DNA from: Humibacter ginsenosidimutans
Lineage (GTDB): Bacteria > Actinomycetota > Actinomycetes > Actinomycetales > Microbacteriaceae
Direction: 5' to 3'
DNA: 64,000 nt
Assembly: GCF_007859675.1 (NCBI RefSeq)
Contig: NZ_CP042305.1
Location: 1,116,001-1,180,000, forward strand
Shown here one piece after another: positions 36,029-44,263 of this stretch; the first letter of the stretch is position 1, and each line of letters opens with the position of its first letter. Under the pieces are notes generated by a model. That model made no database searches and had not been told where the DNA came from. It saw only the letters and a list, made by a program, of their open reading frames with translations. The translations under genes and the position numbers were made by a program.

Positions 36029-36727
36029 ATGACCACCGCACCGCAGGTCGTGATTCTGGCGGCCGGAATGGGCAGCCGCCTCGGGCGTTCACTGCCCAAG
36101 CCGCTGACAGAGCTCAGCGACGGCCGCACGATCATGCAGCAGCAGTTCGACAACATCCACGCGGCGTTCGGCACGAACGTCAAGGTGACGATCGTCGTCG
36201 GCTACAAGCTCGAGCACATCGTCGAGGCCTTCCCTGACGCGTCGTTCGTCTACAACGAGCAGTACGACCAGACCAACACCTCGAAGAGCCTGATGCGCGC
36301 GCTGAAGTCGAGCGGCAACGGCGGCGTGCTCTGGATGAACGGCGACGTCGTGTTCGATCCCGCACTTCTCGTTCGCGTCTCCGAAGCCGTCAACCGCGAC
36401 CAGTCCTTCGTCACGGTGAACACCGCCAAGGTCTCCGACGAAGAGGTCAAGTACACCACCGGGGCAGAGGGCTTCATCGAGAAGCTGTCGAAGACCGTCA
36501 AGGGCGGTCTCGGCGAAGCGGTCGGCATCAACTATGTGTCGAGCCGCGACAAGGCTGCGCTCCTCTACCACCTGCAGCGCGTCGACGACCAGGAATACTT
36601 CGAGCGCGGCATCGAGCTGGCCATCCAGAACGACGGCATGCTGGTCGAGCCGGTCGACATCTCCGACCTGTACGCGGTCGAGATCGACTTCGCCGAAGAC
36701 CTGGAGCGTGCGAACCTCTTCGTGTAG
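36029..36727 (+). CDS. NTP transferase family protein, LicC/COG1213-like cytidylyltransferase
   Basis: A 232-residue nucleotidyltransferase. The nucleotide loop reads VVILAAGMGSRLGRSLPKPL (residues 6-25). The middle has VVGYKLEHIVEAF, then YNEQYDQTNTSKSLMRAL, the pattern of LicC-type phosphocholine and related alcohol-phosphate cytidylyltransferases, and the metal aspartate in LWMNGDVVFD. It likely activates a phospho-alcohol or sugar phosphate with CTP or another NTP. The ATG at 36029 follows AGGAG by 7 bases. It stands just before a Wzm/Wzt exporter pair, in agreement with a cell-surface polymer role. Confidence 0.78.
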   Translation: MTTAPQVVILAAGMGSRLGRSLPKPLTELSDGRTIMQQQFDNIHAAFGTNVKVTIVVGYKLEHIVEAFPDASFVYNEQYDQTNTSKSLMRALKSSGNGGVLWMNGDVVFDPALLVRVSEAVNRDQSFVTVNTAKVSDEEVKYTTGAEGFIEKLSKTVKGGLGEAVGINYVSSRDKAALLYHLQRVDDQEYFERGIELAIQNDGMLVEPVDISDLYAVEIDFAEDLERANLFV

Positions 36728-36747
36728 TCCACGTTCACTGCGCTCAC

Positions 36748-36779
36748 GGATGCCGTCGGTCACCTGACCGGCGGCATCC
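36748..36779 (+). terminator. hairpin after the nucleotidyltransferase gene
   Basis: A stem GGATGCCG/CGGCATCC with an inner CGGT/ACCG stem and a 6-base loop begins 21 bases after the stop codon. No long U run follows. It separates this gene from the ABC exporter pair, which has its own -10 box. Confidence 0.5.
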
Positions 36780-36881
36780 TGCATGTCACAGGTGCGCACG
36801 CGGTGCCTGCGCCGCAGCTTTCGAAGCCGCAGTGAATCGCGCACCGTCAGCCGACCGTGAGGTTCAGCTGAGACGCGCCGG

Positions 36882-36887
36882 TACGAT
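36882..36887 (+). promoter_or_regulatory. -10 box (TACGAT) of a leaderless exporter transcript
   Basis: TACGAT ends exactly 6 bases before the GTG start of the permease gene at 36894, with no ribosome site between. Confidence 0.55.
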
Positions 36888-36893
36888 CTACGG

Positions 36894-37706
36894 GTGACCA
36901 CCTACGCCGATGCGCGCCCAGCCGAGCGCACGCCGTTCGCCCGTTACCGGCACTCGCTGTGGTTGCTGACCAAGCGAGACCTGCACGTTCGCTACACCAC
37001 CAACGCGCTGGGCTACGTGTGGTCGATCCTCGACCCCCTGCTCATGGCCGGCATCTATTACCTGGTCTTCGTGGTGGTCTTCCATCGCGGCAACAACCCG
37101 AGCGAGTCTCCCTACATCGTGTTCCTCCTCTCGGGGCTTCTGCCGTGGACGTGGTTCAACGGCGCCGTGTCGGATTTCACCAAGGCGTTCAGCCGTGAGG
37201 CGAAGCTCATTCGGTCGACGGCCATCCCTCGATCCATCTGGATCAACCGCATCGTGCTCAGCAAGGGAATCGAGTTCGGACTCTCATTGCCCGTGCTCGC
37301 GCTGTTCGTGATCTTCTCCGGCGCCCACGTGCACTGGCAACTCGTCTATTACCCCGTCGGCGTCGCGATCGAGGCGGTACTGCTCGTCGGACTCGGTCTG
37401 CTCGTGTCGCCGCTCGTGGTGTTCTTCAAAGACCTGGAGCGCGCGATCAAGCTGCTTCTGCGGCTTCTGTTCTACGCATCCGCGGTGCTGTACCCGGCGA
37501 GCGAGGTGCCCAAGGGCAGCCTCTTCAGGTACTTCATCGACATAAATCCGTTGGTGGGCATGTTCGGCGTCTTCCGGGCCGGCTTCTTTCCGCACGATCT
37601 GCACTGGGACCTTGTGCTGATCTCGGCGATCGGCAGCCTCATCTTTCTCCTGATCGGCTGGCTCGTGTACTCGCGCACCATCCGCAGCGTGCTGAAGGAG
37701 ATGTGA
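36894..37706 (+). CDS. ABC-2 type polysaccharide/teichoic acid export permease (Wzm/TagG-like)
   Basis: A 270-residue membrane protein with six hydrophobic segments. The N-terminal RYRHSLWLLTKRDLHVRYTTNALGYVWSILDPLLMAGIYY is the signature of the Wzm/TagG permease family, and LIRSTAIPRSIWINRIVLSKGIE and LLFYASAVLYPASEVP are further family blocks. With the next gene's ATPase it forms an exporter for a lipid-linked wall or surface polymer. The GTG start is leaderless. Its stop overlaps the next ATG by one base. Confidence 0.9.
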   Translation: MTTYADARPAERTPFARYRHSLWLLTKRDLHVRYTTNALGYVWSILDPLLMAGIYYLVFVVVFHRGNNPSESPYIVFLLSGLLPWTWFNGAVSDFTKAFSREAKLIRSTAIPRSIWINRIVLSKGIEFGLSLPVLALFVIFSGAHVHWQLVYYPVGVAIEAVLLVGLGLLVSPLVVFFKDLERAIKLLLRLLFYASAVLYPASEVPKGSLFRYFIDINPLVGMFGVFRAGFFPHDLHWDLVLISAIGSLIFLLIGWLVYSRTIRSVLKEM

Positions 37707-38458
37707 TGACTGCCACGGAGACCACGACCTCGATGATCGAGGTCAAGGATGTCGGCATCAGCTTCAAGCGCAACCGCCGTTCACGACGCAGCTTCAAAGA
37801 CCTGTTCTCCTCCCGTGCCAGGCGAGCCAGGCCCGACGAGTTCTGGGCGCTTCGTCACGTCTCGTTCAAGGTGACCGCCGGCGAGTCGATCGGTGTTGTC
37901 GGGCGCAACGGGCAGGGCAAATCGACGCTGCTCAAGCTCGTGGCCGGGGTCATCCTTGCAGACGAGGGCAGCGTCGAGGTCAAGGCCGGCACTGCCCCGC
38001 TCATCGAGATCACCGGCGGCTTCGTCGACGATCTGAGCGTGCGCGACAACGTCTACCTCACGGCGGGCCTGCACGGCATGACCCGCAGGCAGATCGATGA
38101 GCGCTTTGACGACATCATCGGCTTCGCCGACATCGGCAACTTCCTCGACACCCCGTACAAGCACCTCTCCAGCGGCATGAAGGTGCGCATCGCGTTCAGC
38201 GTGATCACTCAGCTCGATGAGCCGATCCTGATCGTCGACGAGGTTCTGGCCGTCGGCGACAAAGCTTTCCGCGAGAAGTGCTACCGCCGCATCGAAGAGA
38301 TGCTCGCCCAGGGTCGCACCCTGTTCTTCGTCTCGCACAACGAGAAGGACCTTCGCCGATTCTGCACGCGCGGGCTCTACCTCGAGGGTGGCCTGCTCGC
38401 CCTCGATTCCGACATCGCCACCGTGCTCGACAGGTACAACGCCGACTACGGGGTCTGA
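37706..38458 (+). CDS. ABC-type polysaccharide/teichoic acid export ATPase (Wzt/TagH-like)
   Basis: A 250-residue ATPase partner of the preceding permease. Walker A reads GRNGQGKSTLLKLV (Gln where Ala is more usual), the TagH-type ITGGFVDDLSVRDNVYLTAGL follows, the signature is LSSGMKVRIAFSV and Walker B is LIVDEVLAVGD. The C-terminal carbohydrate-binding domain of some Wzt proteins is absent, so it resembles short TagH-type ATPases that do not select by terminal sugar. AAGGAG lies 6 bases before the ATG at 37706. Confidence 0.9.
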   Translation: MTATETTTSMIEVKDVGISFKRNRRSRRSFKDLFSSRARRARPDEFWALRHVSFKVTAGESIGVVGRNGQGKSTLLKLVAGVILADEGSVEVKAGTAPLIEITGGFVDDLSVRDNVYLTAGLHGMTRRQIDERFDDIIGFADIGNFLDTPYKHLSSGMKVRIAFSVITQLDEPILIVDEVLAVGDKAFREKCYRRIEEMLAQGRTLFFVSHNEKDLRRFCTRGLYLEGGLLALDSDIATVLDRYNADYGV

Positions 38459-38640
38459 CGCTCCTCCGCTGTCGGCCTGTTCGATCCTGCGGCATTTCGC
38501 CGCAACACGCCGCAAATCGCCTGCGACACGCCGCGTTGTTCACCAGAATGCCGCTGGAGCGCACGCGGCGTCTTGTCGTCCTCTGTCGGACGTGCGACCA
38601 CGTTGTCCACCGTGCGACGTTCGGCGTCGGATGCTCCGCC

Positions 38641-38646
38641 TAGCGT
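38641..38646 (+). promoter_or_regulatory. -10 box (TAGCGT) of a leaderless transcript
   Basis: TAGCGT ends 6 bases before the ATG at 38653, in the spacing seen at other leaderless starts in this window. Confidence 0.42.
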
Positions 38647-38652
38647 GCCTGC

Positions 38653-38973
38653 ATGACCACCACTCGACCCGACGAGATCCGACCAGACAAGGCCACGCCC
38701 ACCGAGCCGCTCGCGTACCCGGTTCCGTTCCTCTTCGACCGCAGTGCTCCCCCGCGGTATCGCCTTCGCAACGCGAGTCTGGAGACGCTCACGGGCATTC
38801 GATTCTCGCTGCTCGGCGCCGGAAGCATGCCGGTGCAGGCACCGATCACGCTTGGGCCGGGCGAGACCGCCGAAATCCGCATTCATGGCAATGACCTCGC
38901 ACGATCGACGGTGCTCGTCGTGCGCTGGCACCGCGACAACGGAGACGAGTACCTCTGGCGGGCGAGCTTCTGA
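38653..38973 (+). CDS. small hypothetical protein, probably beta-rich
   Basis: A 106-residue soluble protein. The first 30 residues are Pro/Thr-rich and charged. The remainder has alternating hydrophobic strands (PRYRLRNASLETLTGIRFSLLG, GETAEIRIHGNDLARSTVLVVRWHR, DEYLWRASF) that suggest one immunoglobulin-like or small beta-sandwich domain. No signal peptide is present. GC3 and codon use agree with a real gene. The family was not recognised. It lies downstream of the exporter genes on the same strand but has its own -10 box. Confidence 0.65.
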   Translation: MTTTRPDEIRPDKATPTEPLAYPVPFLFDRSAPPRYRLRNASLETLTGIRFSLLGAGSMPVQAPITLGPGETAEIRIHGNDLARSTVLVVRWHRDNGDEYLWRASF

Positions 38974-38992
38974 GCGACTCAGGATGAGTGCG

Positions 38993-39292
38993 TCAGCGCA
39001 TCCGCTCACGTTCGCGGATGAAGTCCTTCGCCGTGTACTGCCGGTGCCTGCCAGGCAGGTCGCTGAGCGTGAGGCCGGTGACCAGCTCACCGGCATCCGT
39101 GTCGAGCGCGGTCGCGATGCGGATGATCGTGCTCAGGCTCGGATTGGCTCGCCCGCGCTCGATCTTGCCGTAGTTGGTCGGGTGGATGTCCGCCAGATGC
39201 GCGACCTCTTCCTGGCTCAGACCGAGACCGGTGCGGATGCCGCGCAACCGCTCTCCGACCACGCCGGCGGCGTGGGAGAACGGCTCGACCAT
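38993..39292 (-). CDS. XRE family helix-turn-helix transcriptional regulator
   Basis: A 99-residue DNA-binding protein with a central Cro/C1 helix-turn-helix (GERLRGIRTGLGLSQEEVAHLADIHPTNYGKIERGRANPSLSTIIRIATAL, about residues 13-62). A short C-terminal extension (GRHRQYTAKDFIRERERMR) has no sensor domain. The ATG at 39292 has a TAGACA box 7 bases before it and no ribosome site. The region it faces (39293-39695) contains no gene, so it may act on distant targets or on itself. Confidence 0.82.
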   Translation of the reverse strand: MVEPFSHAAGVVGERLRGIRTGLGLSQEEVAHLADIHPTNYGKIERGRANPSLSTIIRIATALDTDAGELVTGLTLSDLPGRHRQYTAKDFIRERERMR

Positions 39293-39299
39293 GCGTTCT

Positions 39300-39305
39300 T
39301 GTCTA
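39300..39305 (-). promoter_or_regulatory. -10 box (TAGACA) before the XRE regulator
   Basis: On the minus strand TAGACA ends 7 bases before the ATG at 39292, indicating a leaderless or nearly leaderless transcript. Confidence 0.45.
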
Positions 39306-39695
39306 TTTGCGAGACAGCGTTCGGGTCCAGAGCGTTTGTGCCCTGTGGGTCGGCGGCGAACGATATGCCAACGTTCGATGCTTCGTCGCCGGCGAATCGC
39401 CTTCGCACGAGCCAACGGGCGCGCGCCATTTCCGAGAACCCGATATCGTCGCTCTCCGCCGGCGCTCGATCGCGCTGACGCTGCGTTTCATGGCAGCTGC
39501 ACTCGTGCATCTGTCCGCCCACGGTTGCCCCACGCTGCCGATGGAGACAGCGGCATCACGGCGACCAGCGCATGCTCGGCCGAGCGCTGAACACGTGACA
39601 CTGTCGCCTGTGGTCGTGAGGGCTTCGGAGAGACCCATCCAGCAGCATCTCGGGCTCAGTCCGGTGACGGCGCGACGGCCCGGCCCGGGCGTGGG
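39306..39695. other. 390-base region without a supported gene
   Basis: Lies between the XRE regulator start and the end of the TPR-like gene. It contains a small inverted repeat (CGAACG at 39357-39362, CGTTCG at 39372-39377). Frames here lack ribosome sites and read as compositionally biased shadow sequence. No RNA gene was recognised. Confidence 0.4.
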
Positions 39696-40286
39696 TCAGC
39701 GGGAGCCGTACCGCTCGATGATGATCGTGGCCGCGTCATCCAGCGTGTCGGGCGCCAGCCCCAGCTCGCCGCGCACCCTGGCGCGGCCGATCAGCATCGA
39801 CTCGTACTGGGCCTCGGAGCCCGGCACGTTGCCGCTGTCCATGGCGCGGATCCCCATCGAATACCAGCGCTGGGATGCCTGCAGCTCGTCGACGAGCTCG
39901 AAGAACCCGCCCAGCACCAGGTACGTGCTGAGTGTCGTCGGCGCCTCCTTGCGGAGGGCCCCCGCGAGCTCCAACGCGGCATCCTTCTGCCCGCCCTCGT
40001 AGAGCGCCTGCGCCATCAATGCACGGGGATCGACGTAGGTGGGACCGCCGTCGATGCGGGCCTCGTCGAAAAGACGCAGCGCCTCCGCGTAGTCGCCCGC
40101 GTATCCGAAGTTCTCGCCGGCCTCGATGAGCACAGCAGCCCGCGACACCCCGTCGGCGAGCGTGAACCGTTCGGGATCGGTAGCCCAGTCGCGCAGCGTC
40201 TCAGCGATCGCTGCGTCGTGATCGTCGCCGCGATGCGCCCGATCACGAGCTTTGTCGAAGTCGTTCTGGGAGATCACGCGAGGCAC
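39696..40286 (-). CDS. TPR-like hypothetical protein
   Basis: A 196-residue, entirely helical, soluble protein. Helical pairs such as SRAAVLIEAGENFGYAGDYAEALRLFDEARIDG and PRALMAQALYEGGQKDAALELAGALRKEAP have the spacing of tetratricopeptide repeats (about residues 50-150). A role as a protein-protein scaffold is inferred. The start is placed at the GTG at 40286, 6 bases after a TATGCT box, rather than the longer frame start at 40319. It is divergent from the next gene across 72 bases. Confidence 0.68.
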   Translation of the reverse strand: MPRVISQNDFDKARDRAHRGDDHDAAIAETLRDWATDPERFTLADGVSRAAVLIEAGENFGYAGDYAEALRLFDEARIDGGPTYVDPRALMAQALYEGGQKDAALELAGALRKEAPTTLSTYLVLGGFFELVDELQASQRWYSMGIRAMDSGNVPGSEAQYESMLIGRARVRGELGLAPDTLDDAATIIIERYGSR

Positions 40287-40292
40287 CCGGCA

Positions 40293-40298
40293 AGCATA
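40293..40298 (-). promoter_or_regulatory. -10 box (TATGCT) of a leaderless TPR-gene transcript
   Basis: On the minus strand TATGCT ends exactly 6 bases before the GTG at 40286. Confidence 0.55.
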
Positions 40299-40345
40299 CG
40301 AGACGCGCCACGCGCTCATGCTCTCGCCGGCATACGTTCGATCCG

Positions 40346-40351
40346 TAGACT
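40346..40351 (+). promoter_or_regulatory. -10 box (TAGACT) of a leaderless transcript
   Basis: TAGACT ends 7 bases before the ATG at 40359; it faces the TATGCT box of the divergent gene about 48 bases away. Confidence 0.52.
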
Positions 40352-40358
40352 CGGGACC

Positions 40359-41117
40359 ATGGCGTCCAAGGTCAAACCGTTCGTCGGTGTCACCGGTGTT
40401 AGCACCTCACGCGGGGTGCCCATTCCCGTGCGCGTCAATCGTGGGATCGACCGTGTGCTCGCCGTTCAGCGGCCCGCGGTACAGGCGAGCATCGCGAGCA
40501 TCAGGCGCAGGCATCCGGATGCCTCGCCCGGCGACGTCGCGTATCTCGTCGGCCGCCGCTATCTGTTCGCGGTGACCGCGAGCGGTGCCGCCGTCGGTGC
40601 CACCGCCGTGATCCCTTCCGTGGGAACGGTGGCGACGCTCGCGCTGTCGGCCGTCGAGACGGCCGCCTTTCTCGAAGCCACTGCGCTCTACGCGCAGTCG
40701 CTGGCCGAGCTGCACGGCCTGCCCGTCACCGACCCTGAGCGTGGCAGAGCACTGGTGCTCGCCCTCATGCTCGGCAAAGAAGGCTCGACACTGGTGCGAC
40801 AGTGGGGCATGGAGCTGAGCGAGACTGAGGTCACGCGCGAGCTGTACTGGCGCCAGGTGGTCTCCAGCAGCATCCCTCGTGTGGTCATCGGGCCGCTCGT
40901 GCAGCGGCTGCAGGCGGCGTTCGCGCGACGCATCGCGACGAGCGGGACCGAGAGCATCCTTGCCAAGGCGCTGCCTTTCGGCATCGGTGCCGTCGTGGGA
41001 GGGGCCGGCAACCGCATCACGGCGTCCCGCGTCGTGCACACGGCTCGCATTGCGTTCGGGCCCCTTCCGGAGACCTTCGCCGACGCTGCCGTGCCGCTCG
41101 AGAAGACAGTGCACTAG
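40359..41117 (+). CDS. EcsC-like hypothetical protein with hydrophobic core
   Basis: A 252-residue protein. The first 60 residues are basic (VNRGIDRVLAVQRPAVQASIASIRRRHPDASPGDVAYLVGRRYL). A Gly/Ala-rich hydrophobic stretch follows (AVTASGAAVGATAVIPSVGTVATLALSAVETAAFLEATALYAQSLAELHG), then an amphipathic region with a second glycine-rich segment (LPFGIGAVVGGAGNRI). This layout resembles the EcsC family, whose function is unknown. Membrane association is likely. Confidence 0.65.
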   Translation: MASKVKPFVGVTGVSTSRGVPIPVRVNRGIDRVLAVQRPAVQASIASIRRRHPDASPGDVAYLVGRRYLFAVTASGAAVGATAVIPSVGTVATLALSAVETAAFLEATALYAQSLAELHGLPVTDPERGRALVLALMLGKEGSTLVRQWGMELSETEVTRELYWRQVVSSSIPRVVIGPLVQRLQAAFARRIATSGTESILAKALPFGIGAVVGGAGNRITASRVVHTARIAFGPLPETFADAAVPLEKTVH

Positions 41118-41165
41118 GCGTACCGAAGGAGCCGCCGGGGCGTTCACCGCGCCGGCATCGACGGC

Positions 41166-42464
41166 TCAGTCGCTCAGGATCGCGTCGGGATCGTCGATCG
41201 GATCGGTGCCGTCGCCATGCTCGATCGCGACCTCGTCTTTCGCGTGGATGCGCGCGAAACGATCCCACTCGTCCATCAAGTGCTGCACCGCGGCGTGGAA
41301 GCGCTTCGTGGTCACCCCCGGCGTGATGTCGCCGAAGTACCGTGCGACCCAATAGCGCAGTCGCTCTGCCGCCGTCTCGTCGTGCGAGAGGTCGTCGATG
41401 ATCGGCACGATGCGTGAGGCGTCGTCGGCGTAGAGCCACTCGCACGCCGACAGATAACCGCCGCGGTCGATCTCGGCCTCCGGATGGACCGGATGCGTGA
41501 TGAGCAGCGGCTTGCCTGCCGCCAGCCGGTCGTAGACCATGGCGGAGATGTCGACTACGGCGATGTCGGCGGCGGAGAGCTGCCAGCCGAGCTCGGGGCC
41601 ATCGTCGAAGATGTGGTGGGCCGTCGGGTCTGCGGCGTTGGCCGCTTCGATCGCCTTGATGATGCGCGCGTTCGCCGCACCGTATTCCTCGTCGACGACG
41701 CCGGAACGCGGATGGGGCCGATAGATCACCCGGTGACGACCTGTGGCCAGCAGTGCCTCGACCAGGGCGACCCCGTGGGACGCGATCGACCCGTAGGCCG
41801 CGGCGGCTCGGTCGCCTTCCCACGTGGGCGCGTAAAGCACGACCGTGCGCTCGTCGGGTGTATAGGGCAGCACACCCGAATAGTGATCGGCCTGCGGACG
41901 ACCGATCTTGATGGCGCGCTTGTCGAAGTCGTAGTCCCACAACACGGAGCTCAGGCGCGCGAGAGCGGCATCCCCCGCCACGAAGGCGTAGTCGTACGCC
42001 TTGAACTGGTTGGTGGTCATGTACATCTTGTCGGACTCACCGTGGTTGATGAACACGTGCCAACGGCGTCCGTACCGCATCATCTGGAAGTTGCGGGTGT
42101 TCTGGTTGACGTAGAACACGATGCGGATGTCCTGCTCCGCGAGCGTGTTCTCCAGGTCGACGACGGTGCGCACGTAGGCGACGGGCAGCGGCGACTCGTC
42201 CATGAGAGCGGATGCCCCGACGGGCGATCGCGACAGGATCACGACCGGCCAGACCTCGCTCAGCTCGGCGAGCGGCTTGTACCACTGGCGGATCTGATAC
42301 AGGTTCACCTTGCTGTCGGCGAAGTACACGGCGATCTTGTACGTGCCCGGCTCCAGCGTCTCGGCCTTTCCGAGCCGCTCCGCGAGCACGGCACGGGCAC
42401 GACGTTGCGCGAAGGCATTTCGTATCAGACGAACGCCCGCGCGGGCGTCATGCGCTACTCCCAT
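41166..42464 (-). CDS. CDP-glycerol glycerophosphotransferase family protein (TagF-like)
   Basis: A 432-residue enzyme of the Glyphos_transf family, which polymerises glycerol- or ribitol-phosphate from CDP-alcohols onto wall teichoic acid. Motifs include VFINHGESDKMYMTTNQFKAYDYAFVAG, VVLYAPTWEGDRAAAAYGSI, VIYRPHPRSG and AADIAVVDISAMVYDRLAAGKPLLI, with the acceptor and CDP-binding histidines in the expected blocks. The ATG at 42464 has a TATTCT box 7 bases upstream. Two glycosyltransferase genes and a CDP-alcohol phosphatidyltransferase gene lie just upstream on the same strand. Confidence 0.85.
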   Translation of the reverse strand: MGVAHDARAGVRLIRNAFAQRRARAVLAERLGKAETLEPGTYKIAVYFADSKVNLYQIRQWYKPLAELSEVWPVVILSRSPVGASALMDESPLPVAYVRTVVDLENTLAEQDIRIVFYVNQNTRNFQMMRYGRRWHVFINHGESDKMYMTTNQFKAYDYAFVAGDAALARLSSVLWDYDFDKRAIKIGRPQADHYSGVLPYTPDERTVVLYAPTWEGDRAAAAYGSIASHGVALVEALLATGRHRVIYRPHPRSGVVDEEYGAANARIIKAIEAANAADPTAHHIFDDGPELGWQLSAADIAVVDISAMVYDRLAAGKPLLITHPVHPEAEIDRGGYLSACEWLYADDASRIVPIIDDLSHDETAAERLRYWVARYFGDITPGVTTKRFHAAVQHLMDEWDRFARIHAKDEVAIEHGDGTDPIDDPDAILSD

Positions 42465-42471
42465 GCAGTCC

Positions 42472-42477
42472 AGAATA
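42472..42477 (-). promoter_or_regulatory. -10 box (TATTCT) before the glycerophosphotransferase gene
   Basis: On the minus strand TATTCT ends 7 bases before the ATG at 42464. The local sequence is notably AT-rich for this genome. Confidence 0.5.
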
Positions 42478-42535
42478 TTGGTGAATTCTTGGTGACTGCT
42501 CCGCGGGGTCGCTCCGCCCCTGGACCTTGCCGGAC

Positions 42536-43462
42536 TCAGACGACGGGCGGCCGACCCGCGATGGTCATGCGCCACACGGTGCGCCAGCGCATCACGCGCC
42601 GCTCCCCCGCTTTCTCGCGCCACCCGGCGACCCACCCGGCGAACCAGGGCCGCAGCGTGCCGAGAGTGCCCGGCGAACGCACGCTGCGCAACACCTGCAC
42701 GCCCGTCCAGGTCGCCACGTACAACGGCACCAGCACACCGGGAAGGTTGCGCTTGGCCAGCCAGACGCGGTTCCTGGCGTTGCGCCAGTAGAAGTCGGTG
42801 TGACGGGTTGTCGGCACGTTGGGATGCCGCGCCTCGAGTTCCGCCGCGTACCAGGCACGAAGCCCCTGGTCCCACACCCGCCACGCGAGCTCGATGCCCT
42901 CGTGGGCGTAGAAGAACGGCGCCGCCCAGCCACCCGCACGCTCGAAGACGGAACGCGGCATCACGATCGCGCCCTCGATCAGCGCGAACACGGCGCTGGA
43001 ACGTGCGGGGTCGCCCTTGCGCAACCTCGGCACCCATCTGCGCGGGGCCGGCGAGTCGTCGATGGTGCGCACGCGGGGCTGGAGCACGCCGAGCGTCGGG
43101 TCTGCGCGGAACAGGGCGAGGGCATCCGCCAGAAACGTCTCGGACTCGACGTATTCGTCGTCATCGAGGAAGAAGAGGAAGTCGCCGCCGGTCTCCGCCA
43201 CGCCGGCGTTGCGCCCAGCCGGAATGCCGATGTTCTCCGGCAGGCCGAGGCCGCGAACACCGTGCGGCAGCCCCACCGGCGCCCACCCGTTGCCGACGCA
43301 CACGATGTCGACGACCACGTCGCGCTGCGCGAGCACGGATGCCAGCGCCCGCCCGAGCTCCGCAGGTCGTGTTCCCTGCGTCAGCACCACGACTCCCACG
43401 GTGGGCGGCACCCTGGGCGCTGCTGCGCCCGGCAGATCGCCCGGCGCCGCCGCGGAGCTCAC
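42536..43462 (-). CDS. glycosyltransferase family 2 protein
   Basis: A 308-residue cytoplasmic GT2 enzyme. The nucleotide-sugar fold starts VGVVVLTQGTRPAELGRALASVLAQ, with GLPENIGIPAGRNAGVAETGGDFLFFLDDDEYVE carrying the DDD metal motif (about residue 120), and the acceptor part EGAIVMPRSVFERAGGWAAPFFYAHEGIELAWRVWDQG with the ED-like catalytic region. The GTG start at 43462 overlaps the CDP-alcohol phosphatidyltransferase stop by 4 bases, so the two are coupled. The donor and acceptor are unknown, but context points to a surface polymer. Confidence 0.85.
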   Translation of the reverse strand: MSSAAAPGDLPGAAAPRVPPTVGVVVLTQGTRPAELGRALASVLAQRDVVVDIVCVGNGWAPVGLPHGVRGLGLPENIGIPAGRNAGVAETGGDFLFFLDDDEYVESETFLADALALFRADPTLGVLQPRVRTIDDSPAPRRWVPRLRKGDPARSSAVFALIEGAIVMPRSVFERAGGWAAPFFYAHEGIELAWRVWDQGLRAWYAAELEARHPNVPTTRHTDFYWRNARNRVWLAKRNLPGVLVPLYVATWTGVQVLRSVRSPGTLGTLRPWFAGWVAGWREKAGERRVMRWRTVWRMTIAGRPPVV

Positions 43463-44262
43463 GCCCGCAACCGCCTTGAGCTCATGATCGCCACGAAGTG
43501 CCCGATCAGCGCCAGGATCGCGAACGCGAGAAGAAGCGGGAGATAGACGCGTTCCGTGGCGGGCGACCCGGTGAAGAGCGCGATCACCGCGACGACGAAC
43601 GTGAGCAGCGTCAGCTCGACGGAGTGGAACATGCGGTGGAACGGGAAGAACTTGACCGCGCGACGGGCGAGGGCGATCAGGCGGTGCTGCGGCGCGGCGT
43701 CCGCTTCGGCGTTGCCGAGACGCGGCAGCCCCGCGTATGCGCGGGCCACCCGCATGAGGTCGTTCAGCGCCTTGTTGAGCACGAGCACCAACGCGAGGGC
43801 GAAGCCGAGCGTGGTGAAGAGGTAGTCCTCGGGCGCCTGGAAGGGCCAGCCGGCGGCACGGAAGCCGAGCACGACGGCGATGAGGGTCTCTGTCGAGTAG
43901 TGGCCGACGGCATCCAGAAAGTGTCCGGCGGGCGAGGACGTGTGACGCCACCTGGCCACCTCGCCGTCGCAGCAGTCGAAGAGCATCTGCAGCTGTCCGA
44001 AGACCACGGCGAGCACCGCGCCGCCGATGCCGGGGATGAGCAGGGCTGCCGCGGCGCACCATCCCGACAGGATCATGAACCCGGTCACGCCGTTGGCGCT
44101 GATGCGCGTCTTGAGCAGCGCCCAGGTGAGGTAGGGCGAGATGGCGCGCAGGTAGAGGTGCGCCGTCCAGTGTTCCGCGTTGCGCCGCTGACGGACCTCG
44201 GGCGGCTGTGTCACCTCACGCAACTCGGCGATCGACGACGGCCGACGGTAGGAATCCGACAC
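43459..44262 (-). CDS. CDP-alcohol phosphatidyltransferase family protein with variant catalytic motif
   Basis: A 267-residue membrane enzyme with about six helices. The CDP-alcohol motif reads DCCDGEVARWRHTSSPAGHF followed by LDAVGH. The pattern D-x2-D-G-x2-A-R-x8-G-x3-D-x3-D is met except that the last Asp, thought to be the general base, is His. Members transfer a phosphoalcohol from a CDP-lipid or CDP-alcohol to a second alcohol. The neighbours suggest a soluble or lipid-linked polymer precursor rather than a bulk phospholipid. It overlaps the GT2 gene by 4 bases. Confidence 0.82.
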   Translation of the reverse strand: MSDSYRRPSSIAELREVTQPPEVRQRRNAEHWTAHLYLRAISPYLTWALLKTRISANGVTGFMILSGWCAAAALLIPGIGGAVLAVVFGQLQMLFDCCDGEVARWRHTSSPAGHFLDAVGHYSTETLIAVVLGFRAAGWPFQAPEDYLFTTLGFALALVLVLNKALNDLMRVARAYAGLPRLGNAEADAAPQHRLIALARRAVKFFPFHRMFHSVELTLLTFVVAVIALFTGSPATERVYLPLLLAFAILALIGHFVAIMSSRRLRA

Positions 44263-44263
44263 G

